In this document: positions 35,886 to 46,011 of the stretch, in pieces
How the letters are laid out: every line of letters starts with the position of its first letter
Numbering within the stretch: the first letter of the stretch is position 1
Assembly (NCBI GenBank): GCA_963698495.1
Contig: CAVORB010000006.1
Span: 47,396 to 111,395, forward strand
Source: CAVORB01 sp963698495
GTDB lineage: Bacteria > Pseudomonadota > Gammaproteobacteria > Chromatiales > Chromatiaceae
Length of the DNA stretch: 64,000 bases
Direction of reading: 5' to 3'
The notes under the pieces: model-generated
Databases searched by the model: none
What the model was told of the DNA's origin: nothing
The model's input: only the letters and a program-made list of their open reading frames with translations
Translations under genes and position numbers: made by a program

Positions 35886-37546
35886 GCCTCGGCGGCCCGC
35901 CCGCGCTGCGGGAACAGGCCCCTGGGGCGTTTCTGGATGAACAGGATGATGAACACCAGCACCAGGATCTTGGCCAGCACCGCTCCCGCCCAGGGCTCCA
36001 TGAGCTTGTTGGCCACGCCCAGGGTGAGGCCGCCGATCAGCGTCCCCCAGAGGTTTCCGACCCCGCCGAACACCACCACCATGAAGGAGTCGATGATGTA
36101 GGACTGCCCCATGTTGGGGCCCACGTTGGTGAGCTGGGACAGGGCGACCCCGGCGATGCCCGCGATGCCGGCCCCGAGGCCGAAGGTCAGGGCATCGACC
36201 CGCGCCGAGCGCACCCCCATGGCGCGCGCCATGGCCCGGTTCTGGGACACGGCTCGGACCTGCAGCCCCAGGGCGGTGCGCTTGAGGATCAGCAGCAGCC
36301 CGACGAAGACCAGCAGCCCGAACACCAGAATGTAGATCCGGTTGTAGGTGAGCGAGAGCGCGGGATTGACCTGCAGGGAGCCGCTCATCCAGGACGGGTT
36401 CTCCACCACCACGTTCTGCGCCGAGATGGTGGTGCGCACCAGCTGCTGCAGGATCAGGCTGATGCCGAAGGTGGCGAGCAGGGTCTCGAGCGGCCGGCCG
36501 TAGAGAAAGCGGATCACCAGGCGCTCGATGGCGATGCCGAACAGGCCGGACACCACGAAGGCCGCCGGGACCGCCACGAACAGGGAATACTCGATCGCAT
36601 TGGGCATCGCCTGCTGCACCAGATAGGTGGTGTAGGCGCCGATCATGATCAGCTCGCCGTGGGCCATGTTGATGACGCCCATGACACCGAAGGTGATGGC
36701 GAGCCCGATGGCCGCCAGCACCAGCACCGACCCGAGGCTGAGACCGAAGAACAGGGTCTCGGCAGTCGCGTTGAGCTTGAGCCTGGACTCGAGGCCCTCC
36801 AGGGCGGACCGGGCGGCCTCCTGCACGTCCGCATCCGGGTCCGACGCGGCCAGCTCGGCCAGGCGGTTCCGGACCTGTGGCTCGAGGCTGCCGCGCAGGG
36901 AGGCGACCGCAGCCAATCTGACGCCGGGCTCGTCCGCAGCCAGGTCCGCCAGGGCGATTGCCAGCTCGAGGGCCGAGCGCACGCCGGCGTCCTCTTCCAC
37001 CGCCAGACGCCCGCGCAGGGCGTCCGCCGTATCCGCCGCGCCCATCATCTCCCGCACGGCGCTGAGACGCACGTCGGCGTTGCGGCTGCCGAGGGTCAGC
37101 CCGGCGATGGCCGAGCGCAGCTGGCCTCGCATGCTGTTGTTGATGCCGACCTTCTTCACCTCCCGCCCGCCGACCTCGCCGAGCTCGGCGCCGTCGAGGA
37201 CGTCCCGGATGCGGTAGCCGCCGCTGGACCTTTCGGCGAAGACGATGCGTTTGTCGGCCTTGCGGTAGTAGACGTCACCCGACAGCAGGCCCTTGAGGAC
37301 CGCCAGGGCGCGCTCGTCGCCACTCGCGGCGATCGCGTCGACCGCCTCCGCCTTGGCCGCGAAAGAGGACTCGCTGAGCCCCGACAGGGCGTCCTCGAAC
37401 GAACCGGACTGAGCGTGCGCCGGCTGGGTGGCGAGCAGCACGAGAGTCAGGAGCAGCAGGAAGCCGGCCTTGACCAGCGCCGCTGGAGGCGCGTCAGGCC
37501 GCTCGCTCGCCGGCGCGGCACGGGCGCTTTGGGCTCGTTTGGACAT
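35882..37546 (-). CDS. urtB: Urea ABC transporter permease UrtB
   Basis: 554 residues. A signal-type membrane segment (about 25-45) is followed by an extra-cytoplasmic HEAT-like repeat region (about 55-250, with repeated AVDAIAASGDERALAVLKGL and similar units), a feature that separates UrtB from LivH. The C-terminal half is a LivH-like permease (LAIGLAITFGVMGVINMAHGELIMIGAYTTYL, ALGLQVRAVSQNRAMARAMGV). It is 74 bases after urtA. This domain layout is normal for bacterial UrtB. Confidence 0.95.
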   Translation of the reverse strand: MSKRAQSARAAPASERPDAPPAALVKAGFLLLLTLVLLATQPAHAQSGSFEDALSGLSESSFAAKAEAVDAIAASGDERALAVLKGLLSGDVYYRKADKRIVFAERSSGGYRIRDVLDGAELGEVGGREVKKVGINNSMRGQLRSAIAGLTLGSRNADVRLSAVREMMGAADTADALRGRLAVEEDAGVRSALELAIALADLAADEPGVRLAAVASLRGSLEPQVRNRLAELAASDPDADVQEAARSALEGLESRLKLNATAETLFFGLSLGSVLVLAAIGLAITFGVMGVINMAHGELIMIGAYTTYLVQQAMPNAIEYSLFVAVPAAFVVSGLFGIAIERLVIRFLYGRPLETLLATFGISLILQQLVRTTISAQNVVVENPSWMSGSLQVNPALSLTYNRIYILVFGLLVFVGLLLILKRTALGLQVRAVSQNRAMARAMGVRSARVDALTFGLGAGIAGIAGVALSQLTNVGPNMGQSYIIDSFMVVVFGGVGNLWGTLIGGLTLGVANKLMEPWAGAVLAKILVLVFIILFIQKRPRGLFPQRGRAAEA

Positions 37547-37620
37547 GGAATCCGCTTCTTGGTGAGGGGCAAACGGCGACGGGCGCGGGCATGCCGCACC
37601 CGCCGCTGCTACGCGCGGGA

Positions 37621-38917
37621 TCAGTAGTTCTGGCCCGAGCAGGTCTTGGTGACGGTGTTGTAGTTGCCGCAGGAGATGGGCGGGGTCCAGTCGGCGATGA
37701 TGTCCTTGGAGCCTGGGAGGAAATCCGACCAGGCGTCGCCGGGAACCTCCGCGTCGGTCTGCCAGACCGTCTCGAACTGGCCGTCATCCTGGATCTCGCC
37801 GATCAGCACCGGCTTGGTGATGTGATGGTTCTTCAGCATCACGGCCTTGCCGCCGGTCAGGTTCGGGGTCTCGAGCCCGATGATGGCCTCCACGACCTTG
37901 TCGGTGTCGGTGCTGCCGGCCTTCTCCACCGCCTGCACCCAGAGGTTGAAGCCGATGTAGTGGGCCTCCATCGGGTCGTTGGTGACGCGCTTGTCGTCCT
38001 TGATGAAGCCGTGCCAGGCCTTGATGAAGGCATCGTTGGCGGGATCATCGACGCTCATGAAGTAGTTCCAGGCGGCCAGATGGCCCACCAGTGGCTTGGT
38101 GTCGATGCCGGAGAGCTCCTCCTCGCCCACGGAGAAGGCGACGACCGGGATGTCCTCGGCGGAGAGGCCCTGGTTGCCCAGCTCCTTGTAGAAGGGCACG
38201 TTGGCGTCGCCGTTGATGGTGGAGACCACGGCGGTCTTCTTACCTTGCGAGCCGAACTTCTTGATGTCCGCGACGATGGACTGCCAGTCCGAGTGACCGA
38301 AGGGGGTGTAGTTGATCATGATGTCCTCCTCGGCCACGCCCTTCTGCTTGAGGTAGGCCTCGAGGATCTTGTTGGTGGTGCGCGGGTAGACGTAGTCGGT
38401 GCCCGCCAGCACCCAGCGCTCCACGCCGACGTCGTTCATCAGATAGTCGACCGCCGGGATGGCCTGCTGATTGGGCGCGGCGCCGGTGTAGAAGACGTTC
38501 TTCGACGACTCCTCACCCTCGTACTGGACCGGGTAGAAGAGCAGGCCGTTGAGCTCCTCGAACACCGGCAGCACGGACTTGCGGGACACCGAGGTCCAGC
38601 ATCCGAACACTGCGGCCACCTTCTCCTTCTCGATCAGCTCACGGGCCTTCTCGGCGAACAGGGGCCAATCCGAGGCGGGATCCACCACCACGGCCTCCAG
38701 CTGCTTGCCGAGCACGCCTCCCTTCTTGTTCTGCTCCTCGATGAGCATGAGCATGGTGTCCTTCAGGGTCGTCTCGCTGATGGCCATGGTGCCGGACAGC
38801 GAGTGCAGCACACCCACCTTGATGGTGTCCGCCGCCGCGAGCGCACCGGACAGGCACAGGCTCAGATCCGGCGCTCACGCCGATGAGCGAGGTCTTGAAG
38901 AGTTCGCGTTTCCGCAT
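37621..38917 (-). CDS. urtA: Urea-binding protein UrtA, frameshifted within the signal peptide
   Basis: Mature UrtA is complete: GVLHSLSGTMAISE, PASDWPLFAEKARELI, FGCWTSVSRKSVLPVFEELN, YVYPRTTNKILEAYL and a C-terminal CGNYNTVTKTCSGQNY. The periplasmic protein captures urea and delivers it to UrtBC. The natural start is the ATG at 38917 (MRKRELFKTSLIGVSAG, with GGGAG 9 bases upstream), but the signal peptide changes frame near 38864-38870: the expected hydrophobic core LSLCLSGALAA reads only in the mature frame. One extra base (around GGATCTGAG) explains it. The mature frame has a TGA just upstream, and its first usual start codon is a GTG at 38817. As sequenced, an intact exported UrtA could not be made. 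See finding. Confidence 0.9.
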
Positions 38918-38986
38918 TCGATGGACTCCCGAATCTTGTGTCGTCAATAGGACGGCGGCGCACGATGCGCTCGCCGCTACGACATG

Positions 38987-39002
38987 AGCAAGGCCCGTGC
39001 CA
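38987..39002 (-). promoter_or_regulatory. Sigma-54 promoter of the urt-ure operon
   Basis: The minus strand reads TGGCACGGGCCTTGCT, matching the sigma-54 consensus TGGCAC-N5-TTGC(A/T) exactly with the invariant GG-N10-GC spacing. It predicts a transcript start near 38976, about 60 bases before the urtA ATG. This fits nitrogen control of urea use. Confidence 0.85.
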
Positions 39003-39066
39003 CGAAGCCAACCCGCTCATCGGGCTCGCGTTTTGGTTGAGCAATGGGGAGAAAACGCCATCGACC

Positions 39067-39081
39067 GCACCAAGGCCGTGC
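39067..39081 (-). promoter_or_regulatory. Candidate NtrC binding site
   Basis: GCAC-N7-GTGC (GCACCAAGGCCGTGC), the half-site spacing of NtrC operators, centred about 98 bases upstream of the predicted sigma-54 start. The position suits an enhancer, but the match is short and only one site was found. Confidence 0.5.
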
Positions 39082-39101
39082 GCCGCGTCCGTTACCGTGC
39101 A

Positions 39102-39125
39102 CAACAAACGCCCCATCTTGGGGCG
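39102..39125 (-). terminator. Rho-independent terminator after the MscS gene
   Basis: On the minus strand a 6-base-pair stem CGCCCC / GGGGCG with loop AAGAT is followed by TTTGTTGT. It lies 22 bases after the MscS stop and keeps that transcript out of the urt promoter region. Confidence 0.65.
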
Positions 39126-39146
39126 CGCGTCGCCGGCCAATCGACG

Positions 39147-40814
39147 TCAGCCCGACTCGGCAGGCGGAGACGCCGGGGCCGGGTACCAATGGCCCTCGGG
39201 CACCAGCTTGGGCTCGGGCGGATCCGCGACGTAGGCCGGGGTCATGATCGCAACGCCATACTCGTTGAACACGTCCAGGATGTTCCGGTGCAGCGCGGTG
39301 TAGAGCTGCATCATGTGCCTGGGGTCGGTGCAGTGGGCGTTGAGCTCGTAGGTCACGGCGAAATCCCCGAGCGCCTTCTGCAGCACGAAGGGCTCCGGCT
39401 TCTTGAGCAGGCCAGGCGTGCGATCCGCGGCGAGCTTGAGCATGGCCTCGACTTGCCGCCAGGGGGTCTCGTAGCCGATGCCGACCGTGGTATGGAGGAT
39501 CAGCCCCTGCTCATCGGCCAGGGAACTGTAGTTGACCACCTCGCCGCTCAGGATGGCGGTGCTCGGGATCGATACCTCCTCGTTCTTGAGGGACCGCAGC
39601 CGCGTCACCAGCACCCGCATCTCCAGGACGTCGCCGATGGTGTCGTTGATCCTGACCCGGTCCCCGACCCGGAACGGGCGCCGGTAGACCAGGCTGTAGC
39701 CGGCGATGATGTTGGCGATGATGGACGAGGACCCGAGGGAGACGATCAGGCCGATCAGGAGCGAGATGCCCTTGAAGGCCTCCGAGTCCGAGCCGGGGAT
39801 ATAGGGATAGGCGACCACCACGGCGAAGATCAGGACCAGCACGCGCAGGATGCGGTACGTGGGCCAGGCCCACTCCCGCTCGAAGGACGCCAGGGCGACG
39901 ACCCCGCTGTCGATGTTCTCGAAAAAGACTCGGATCATGCGCAGGACGTAGCGGGTGACGAAGTACAGAACGACCAGGAACACCAGGTCCGGGATCGTCG
40001 CCATCACCGATTGGCCCATGGTGCGCAGGGGCGACAGGACGAGGTCGAACAGCCAGGCCGCGAAGGGGCGGGTCCAGGGGTAGAGACCGAGCACGAAGTT
40101 CAAATAGGCGTACACGAGCAGGGCCAGCAGAACGAACTGGACCGCCCTGATCAGCCCGCGCAGGATCTTGGCGAGCTGCTGTGCCCTGACGAAGCGGGAC
40201 GACTGCGTCTCCAAGGCCTTGAGGTAGCTCTTCAGGCGCCGCACGACGAAGTCGTCAAGGCTACCGAACGCCTTGCGAAAACCGAAGAACAGGCCCACCG
40301 CGACGAGTGTCACCCCCAGGGCGTAGAGGCTGTTGCGCAGCAGCACCGGCGGGCTCCGGTCCACTCGGTAGTCAGTGATCGTCTCCTGGAGCCGCAGCTG
40401 GACCGTCTCGGCGAGAAGCTTGCGATCGACCCCCTCTATCTCGGCGTCGAGGTCGAACATGTCGAATACAATTCGATCCCCGATCATGATCCGCATGCGG
40501 TCGTTCATTTCATCGATGGTGACGTCGCCCGGAGCGATCTCCTCGTCCGCGGCGATGGCGATGATGCGCCGCCGGATCTCCGCCGCGCGCCGTTGCGCGG
40601 GATATCCGGATATTCCCCTGACCGAGAGGATTAAGTGGCCGTCGACGACCACGTCGGCCTTCTCCCAAGGCGCCGCGCCGTTTTCCCGGGTCGCGTCCTG
40701 CGCATGCGCGGCGAACGCCGCGCAGAAGGTCCAGGCGAACAGGAGGATTTCCGCCGTGCGGCGGCACGACCTCGTCGCGTCCGCCAACCGACAACCAGTT
40801 CCGAATCCGAGCAT
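39147..40814 (-). CDS. MscS-family mechanosensitive channel
   Basis: 555 residues from the ATG at 40814, which has AAGGGG 8 bases upstream (a GTG at 40823 is a weaker option). A signal-like N-terminus and a periplasmic domain (about 45-160) precede about five membrane helices. The MscS pore helix and beta domain follow: GISLLIGLIVSLGSSSIIANIIAGYSLVYRRPFRVGDRVRIND, EVSIPSTAILSGEVVNYS. This is a larger YbdG/MscK-like member of the family. It opens under membrane tension to release solutes in osmotic down-shock. It is separated from urtA by a terminator. Confidence 0.92.
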   Translation of the reverse strand: MLGFGTGCRLADATRSCRRTAEILLFAWTFCAAFAAHAQDATRENGAAPWEKADVVVDGHLILSVRGISGYPAQRRAAEIRRRIIAIAADEEIAPGDVTIDEMNDRMRIMIGDRIVFDMFDLDAEIEGVDRKLLAETVQLRLQETITDYRVDRSPPVLLRNSLYALGVTLVAVGLFFGFRKAFGSLDDFVVRRLKSYLKALETQSSRFVRAQQLAKILRGLIRAVQFVLLALLVYAYLNFVLGLYPWTRPFAAWLFDLVLSPLRTMGQSVMATIPDLVFLVVLYFVTRYVLRMIRVFFENIDSGVVALASFEREWAWPTYRILRVLVLIFAVVVAYPYIPGSDSEAFKGISLLIGLIVSLGSSSIIANIIAGYSLVYRRPFRVGDRVRINDTIGDVLEMRVLVTRLRSLKNEEVSIPSTAILSGEVVNYSSLADEQGLILHTTVGIGYETPWRQVEAMLKLAADRTPGLLKKPEPFVLQKALGDFAVTYELNAHCTDPRHMMQLYTALHRNILDVFNEYGVAIMTPAYVADPPEPKLVPEGHWYPAPASPPAESG

Positions 40815-41030
40815 CGCGAGCACCCCTTCCCGCCCGGGCTCGCTGTCTGAGCGCGGGACGCTGAATCAGATGATGAGCCGTCGACAAGCGGCGTCTGGAC
40901 GGTGTGCTCGCATCAGTTGGTCAACCCGGGCGAAACACGCGGATAAAGTACCGCCGGCGCCCGCTGGCGTCGATAGATAAGCGGGGGCGGGTTGAGGAGG
41001 GGAAGACGGTCGCGGCAGCGGCTACCCAGG

Positions 41031-43107
41031 CTACGCGGGGCGCAGGATCTCCCCCAGCGCAACCGCGTCCTCGAGCGGCGGCTCGCAGCGGGTCCCGGCG
41101 CAGCGATAGGCCCTGGTCCCGGCGCCCGGGCGCATGGCCGCGAGCGTGCCAGGAAGATTCCGCTCGGCCGTGGGGATGGCGAGCACCATCCGGCGCGGGG
41201 CGAAATCGCGCTGGGCGATCGCCCGCCAGCGCTCCAGCTCGTCCCCTTCGCCGCGGATAACGATGGTTTCGGTCGGATTGAGATGCTCATCCAGGGCGGC
41301 GAGCAGGCTGGCGTGGGCGTAAGGGACTCGGCGCATCTGCCCGGCTGCGAGGGCCAGCGTGCCTTGCGCGGCCTCCAGATAACGCGGGTCTCCGACGAGG
41401 TGCCCCAGGCGCTGCAGCACTTGGGCGGCGATGCCGTTGCCGGCGGGGATGGATTCGTCGCTCAGGGGCTTGGGGCGGTGAATCAGGCGCTCGTGGTCGT
41501 CGGAGGTGAAGAAGAAGCCGCCGTCCTCCGCATCCTGGAAATGCGCCAGCAGGACATCGGCCAACTCGATTGCGAGCTCCAGATACGCCCTGTGCCAGCA
41601 GGCTTGCAGCAGCTCCAGCAGGGCGTCGATGAGGTTGGCGTAGTCGTCCAGATAGGCGTTGAGATGCGCCTTGCCGTCCTTGCAGGTGGCGAGCAGGCGT
41701 CCGTCCCGCCACAGATTCGCGCGGACGAAGTCCAAGGCCCGCCGCGCCGAATCCAGGTAGTCGGTCGTTGCCCAGAACGCGAGCCGCGCGGGCCATGCCC
41801 TTGATCATCAGGCCGTTCCATGCGGTGAGGATCTTCTCGTCGCGGCCGGGGCGCACCCGCCGCTCGCGCGCGCGAAAAAGCCGTTCCCTGGCCTGGGCGA
41901 GCAGCGCGGAGACCGCGTCCGCCGACTTGCCGAGGTCCGCGGCCACCGTTTGCGGGTCGCGATAGGTGTGCAGGTGCCAGCGCCCCTCGAAATTGGGGTC
42001 CAGATCCAGGCCGTAGACCGGCGCGAAGACCGCGTATTCCTCCGCCGGCAGGAGCCCTTTCACCTGCTCGCGGTCCCAGACGTAGAACCTTCCCTCGTGA
42101 CCCTCGCTGTCCGCGTCCAGGCTGGAGTAGTAGCCGCCACGCGGGTCCTGCATCTCCCGCATCACCCAGTCCGCGGTGGCCTCGGCGGCGCCCCGGAACA
42201 GCGGCTTGCCGGTGATCTGCCAAGCGTCGCAGCACAACGCGAGCAGCGGCCCGTTGTCGTAGAGCATCTTCTCGAAGTGCGGGATCATCCAGCGCTCGTC
42301 CACCGAGTAGCGGCAGAATCCGCCGCCGAGCTGGTCGTTGATTCCGCCCTTGACCATGCACTCCAGGGTCTGGACCGCCATGCGCAGGGCCTGGTCCTCC
42401 GCGGTGCCGGCCGCTGCGGAGGCGGCGTGGTGGCGCAGCAGCAGCTCCAGGTTGGTGGGGTGGGGGAACTTGGGCGCCGTGCCGAAACCGCCGAACCGGG
42501 TGTCGAAGCTGTCGGCGAGCTGGCTCACGGCGGCCTCGATGGGCTCGTCGTCGGTGATCTCGGAGCCCCCGCTCCGCGTGGCCTCGACCTGACCCAGGGC
42601 CGCCATGAGGGAGCTGTTCTGCTCGCGGATGGCGTCCTCCCGCTCTCGGTAGGCGCCCTCCACGCGCTGCATCAGGTCGGTGAAGGCGATCAAGCCGTGG
42701 CGCGGCTCGCGTGGGAAGTAGGTGCCGGCGAAGAAGGGCTTGTGGTCGTCAGGGGTGAGAAAGACGGTCAGGGGCCAGCCGCCGGGGCGCTGGGTCAGAA
42801 GCTGGTGCGCGGTCTGGTAGATCTTGTCCAGGTCCGGGCGCTCCTCGCGATCCACCTTGATGTTCACGAACAGCCGGTTCATCAGCGCGGCGGTCTCGGG
42901 GTCCTCGAAGGACTCGTGCGCCATGACGTGGCACCAGTGGCAGGCCGAGTAGCCGATGGAGAGCAGGATCGGCTTGTCCTGGGCGCGTGCGAGACTGAGC
43001 GCCTCACCGCACCACGGCCACCAGTCCACCGGGTTGTGGGCGTGCTGCTGCAGGTAGGGGCTGGTGGCGTCGGCGAGACGATTGGCGGGGGCGGAGGGGT
43101 CCGACAT
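41031..43107 (-). pseudogene. YyaL/SSP411-type thioredoxin-domain protein, frameshifted
   Basis: Full-length would be about 690 residues. The N-terminal thioredoxin-like region (HAHNPVDWWPW, SIGYSACHWCHVMAHESFED with a CHWC motif) and the six-hairpin glycosidase-like core (GGINDQLGGGFCRYSVDERWMIPHFEKMLYDN) are in one frame from the ATG at 43107. Near 41763 the frame breaks: one extra C in AACGACCGACTAC. The C-terminal part (FVRANLWRDGRLLATCKDGKAHLNAYLDDYAN and onwards) continues in another frame to 41031. Without the extra base one continuous protein results. The family is conserved but has no proven biochemical function. Frameshift and sequencing error cannot be told apart here. Confidence 0.85.
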
Positions 43108-43235
43108 GGGAGGCACCTCGGTGCGGCGGTTCGTCACCCGGATAGTGGGTGCGCCACGGACGACCTCCAACCGGCCACGGCAATCCGGTCCTTATCTGAT
43201 ACGCTTTATCGCTTCGCAGAAGAGGTAGCAGCGAC

Positions 43236-44432
43236 ATGAACGCCCCCGCCATTCGACTCAAGAAGGATCAGGAACGCCGCATGCTGGCGGGACACTGCTG
43301 GGTTTACAGCAACGAGGTGGACACCGAGGCCACGCCGCTCAAGGCGTTCGAGCCCGGACAGCCAGTGGAGGTGATCAGCCAGAGCGGCCGCTGGCTGGGT
43401 TTCGGCTACGTGAACCCGCACTCGCTGATCTGCGCGCGGGTGGTCAGCCATGATCGCCGGCGCCCGCTGACCCCCTCGCTATGGGTGCAGCGGCTGCGTT
43501 CCGCCCTTGAGCTGCGCGAGCGGCTCTACCGCCGCCCCTTCTACCGCCTGGTCTTCGGCGAGAGCGACGGCCTGCCCGGACTGGTGGTCGACCGTTATGG
43601 CGACCTGCTCTCGGTTCAGATCACCACCGCCGGCATGGACAGGGCGCGCGCCGAAATTCTCACCGCCTTGGAGCAGGTACTCCGGCCGCAGACCATCATC
43701 CTGCGCAACGACACCAAGGTTCGCGAGCTGGAAGGTCTGACGCTGGAGGTGGAAACGGTGCTCGGCGAGGCGCCGGATCAGCTGGAGCTCACGGAGAACG
43801 ACACCCGTTTCCTGGTCTCGCCGCTGAGCGGCCAGAAGACGGGCTGGTTCTACGACCAGGCCGAGAACCGAGCCCGCCTCGCCCGGTTCGGGGTCCCGAA
43901 TCGGGTGCTCGACGTGTGCAGCTACGTCGGCGCCTGGGGCGTCCAGGCCGCCGTCGCCGGCGCCGAAGAGGTGGTCTGCGTCGACAGCTCGCCCGCGGCC
44001 CTGGAGCAGGTCGGAGAGAACGCGGATCGAAACGGCGTCGTCGCGCGCATCAGCGGCCTGCAGGGAGATGCCTTCGACGTGCTGCGCGTGTTGCGTGAGC
44101 AGGAGGAGCGCTTCGACCTGGTCATTCTGGACCCGCCCGCGTTTATCAAGCGGCGCAAGGACGAGAAGGAGGGCGCTCAGGCCTACCAACGGCTGAACCG
44201 CCTGGGTCTCGAGCTGCTGGAGAACGGGGGCCTGCTGGTGACCTCGTCGTGCTCCTACCACATGGGACGTGACGCCTTCCTGCGCATCGTGCAGCAGGCC
44301 GCCCGCCGCGCCGGGCGCAGTCTGCAGCTGCTGGAAGTGGGCGGCCAGGGACCGGACCATCCGGTGCATCCGGCCATCCCGGAGACGGCCTATCTCAAGA
44401 CCTTCGTCCTGCGGGCACTGCCCCAGCTCTGA
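43236..44432 (+). CDS. rlmI: 23S rRNA (cytosine) methyltransferase, RlmI type
   Basis: 398 residues, standard RlmI length. An N-terminal PUA domain (about 3-80, ACHCWVYSNEV-type segment) is followed by a Rossmann methyltransferase. Motifs: FGESDGLPGLVVDRYGD, TGWFYDQAENR, the SAM site VLDVCSYVGAWGVQAAVAGA, VDSSPAALE and the catalytic DLVILDPPAFIK with SCSYHM. It modifies C1962 of 23S rRNA in E. coli. The gene is divergent from the YyaL-like gene. Confidence 0.95.
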   Translation: MNAPAIRLKKDQERRMLAGHCWVYSNEVDTEATPLKAFEPGQPVEVISQSGRWLGFGYVNPHSLICARVVSHDRRRPLTPSLWVQRLRSALELRERLYRRPFYRLVFGESDGLPGLVVDRYGDLLSVQITTAGMDRARAEILTALEQVLRPQTIILRNDTKVRELEGLTLEVETVLGEAPDQLELTENDTRFLVSPLSGQKTGWFYDQAENRARLARFGVPNRVLDVCSYVGAWGVQAAVAGAEEVVCVDSSPAALEQVGENADRNGVVARISGLQGDAFDVLRVLREQEERFDLVILDPPAFIKRRKDEKEGAQAYQRLNRLGLELLENGGLLVTSSCSYHMGRDAFLRIVQQAARRAGRSLQLLEVGGQGPDHPVHPAIPETAYLKTFVLRALPQL

Positions 44433-44543
44433 GCGACTCGAATCGAGTGGCGACAATCTAGCGTAAAGTCATATTCTTGCCTAGAATTGCTCATGCAACG
44501 CCTCACCCTGTGGCCCGATTCGAACTGTCCTGGAGAAGCAAAC

Positions 44544-45134
44544 GTGCCGCAACTCTTCCCGATTCACACCTTGAGCGCCGTATGGCCCTGTCAAAAACGA
44601 TTTCAGGGGAACCGCCCGCCGTGGCGACTGGCGGCGCTCCTCACCCTGCTCCCGCTGATCGGGTCGCTCGCCGGTTGTGCCTCAACACCACCGGAAACAC
44701 GCCTCGTCGCCGATCAGGTGGTGGTCAAGAAATCCGAGCGCAAGCTCATGCTCATGCAGGGCGGCAAGCCGATCCGCGAGTATCGGGTCGCCCTCGGCGA
44801 CAACCCGTACGGCCACAAGATGTATCAGGGCGACGAGCGCACGCCCGAAGGTGACTACATCCTCGACTGGCGTAACCCCCGCAGCAATTTCTACAAGTCG
44901 ATCCACGTCTCCTACCCGAACGAGCGCGACCGGCTTTTCGCGCGCGCCCTGGGCGATGACCCGGGCGGCATGATCATGATCCACGGCCTGCCGAACTACC
45001 TGCCCGCGAACGCCGCGCTAGCGAACTACAACCGGCGCGACTGGACCGACGGCTGCATCGCCGTGGACAACAAGGAAATGGACGAGATCTGGCAAGCGGT
45101 CAGAGACGGGACACCGATTCGCATCCTGCCCTGA
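44544..45134 (+). CDS. L,D-transpeptidase family lipoprotein
   Basis: 196 residues. The GTG at 44544 has GGAGA 7-9 bases upstream; an ATG at 44493 is also possible. A hydrophobic segment ends in the lipobox LAGC, so it is probably a membrane-anchored lipoprotein in the periplasm. The YkuD domain has the catalytic histidine in MIMIHGLPN and the catalytic cysteine in DWTDGCIAV (S/T-x-G-C). YkuD enzymes form 3-3 peptidoglycan cross-links or attach proteins to the wall; which one applies here is open. Confidence 0.88.
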   Translation: MPQLFPIHTLSAVWPCQKRFQGNRPPWRLAALLTLLPLIGSLAGCASTPPETRLVADQVVVKKSERKLMLMQGGKPIREYRVALGDNPYGHKMYQGDERTPEGDYILDWRNPRSNFYKSIHVSYPNERDRLFARALGDDPGGMIMIHGLPNYLPANAALANYNRRDWTDGCIAVDNKEMDEIWQAVRDGTPIRILP

Positions 45135-45395
45135 CGCAGCGGCCGGTCCGCATCGTCTCGGATACGCCCGCGACCGGTTCTGAGAAGATAGTCACGAACG
45201 CCGTGGAGGCCAAAGGATAGGCTGTAGTCGGTGCCGAGCCTCCGCCTGACGACCCTGTTCGGGGCTCGGCGTCATCTGAAGCCCGGGAACCCCAGTCCCG
45301 CGCCATCGAGGGGCCGGACCTCGGCATACAACGACCATGTCCGCGGGGCGTTTGCAACCGGACCCGCGGCCAACTGAACGAAGCGAGGGAAGTCC

Positions 45396-45578
45396 GTGAG
45401 CAAGAACAACAACCCCATTGAAGTGACCGTCCACACTGAGGTGAACGGCCCTTTCCGACCCAAGCTGAAGGACTGGGAAAAAGGCATTCAAGCGGAGTTC
45501 CTGCAGACGTTGCGCGAGCTGGATCTGGGACTCGCCGCCAACCTCGAGGACCGTTCTCCAGAGCAGCCGAAGCGTTGA
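45396..45578 (+). CDS. Possible 60-residue protein
   Basis: A short frame from a GTG at 45396 with GAGGGAA about 8 bases upstream. The sequence is hydrophilic, begins SKNNNPIEVTVHTEV and ends basic, with no cysteine or membrane segment. It is not recognised. The good ribosome site and non-arginine composition argue for a real gene; the small size leaves doubt. Confidence 0.45.
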   Translation: MSKNNNPIEVTVHTEVNGPFRPKLKDWEKGIQAEFLQTLRELDLGLAANLEDRSPEQPKR

Positions 45579-46011
45579 GCCTCCGAGCGGCCGGCCGAAC
45601 CCTGCCGACCGCTCGGGGAGCGCCAGCTTCCAAGCCGAACGGGTGCCGCGGCTCTCGATTGCCGGCGTGACCGCTGATCCCGGCACTCGAGAACCAGCGT
45701 CGGCGGCGAATCGAGCCGGAAAGGCCGGGATAGAATCTCCCCGCCCCACGCTCTGGCGGAGCAAGCGCGACACCGACGCCGTACCAGGGCCGCCGAGCGC
45801 GCGGCCTACCAGCATCCCCCCTCGGTCGCCCGACCCAGCGCACGGACCCGACCGAATCACCAGAGCCCCGGGTGGTCAATGCCGTCCCTTCAGATGCAAG
45901 GCAGCGCGGCACGGCGATAGAATGCCTCGACACGGCGCCACCCCTGGACACTCCCTCGGGGTCGCGACCAGGCTTCTCATCGTCCTCGTTTGCTACTCAG
46001 GGTTCGTCTCC
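45579..46011. other. Intergenic region upstream of the lipoprotein hydrolase
   Basis: 433 bases. The hydrolase frame stays open through most of it without a domain or signal peptide, so I treat it as non-coding. No promoter was convincingly placed. Confidence 0.4.

Noticed and set aside
35870..37627. A long open frame antisense to urtB
   Set aside because: Shadow of the permease gene, low complexity and glutamine/aspartate-rich.
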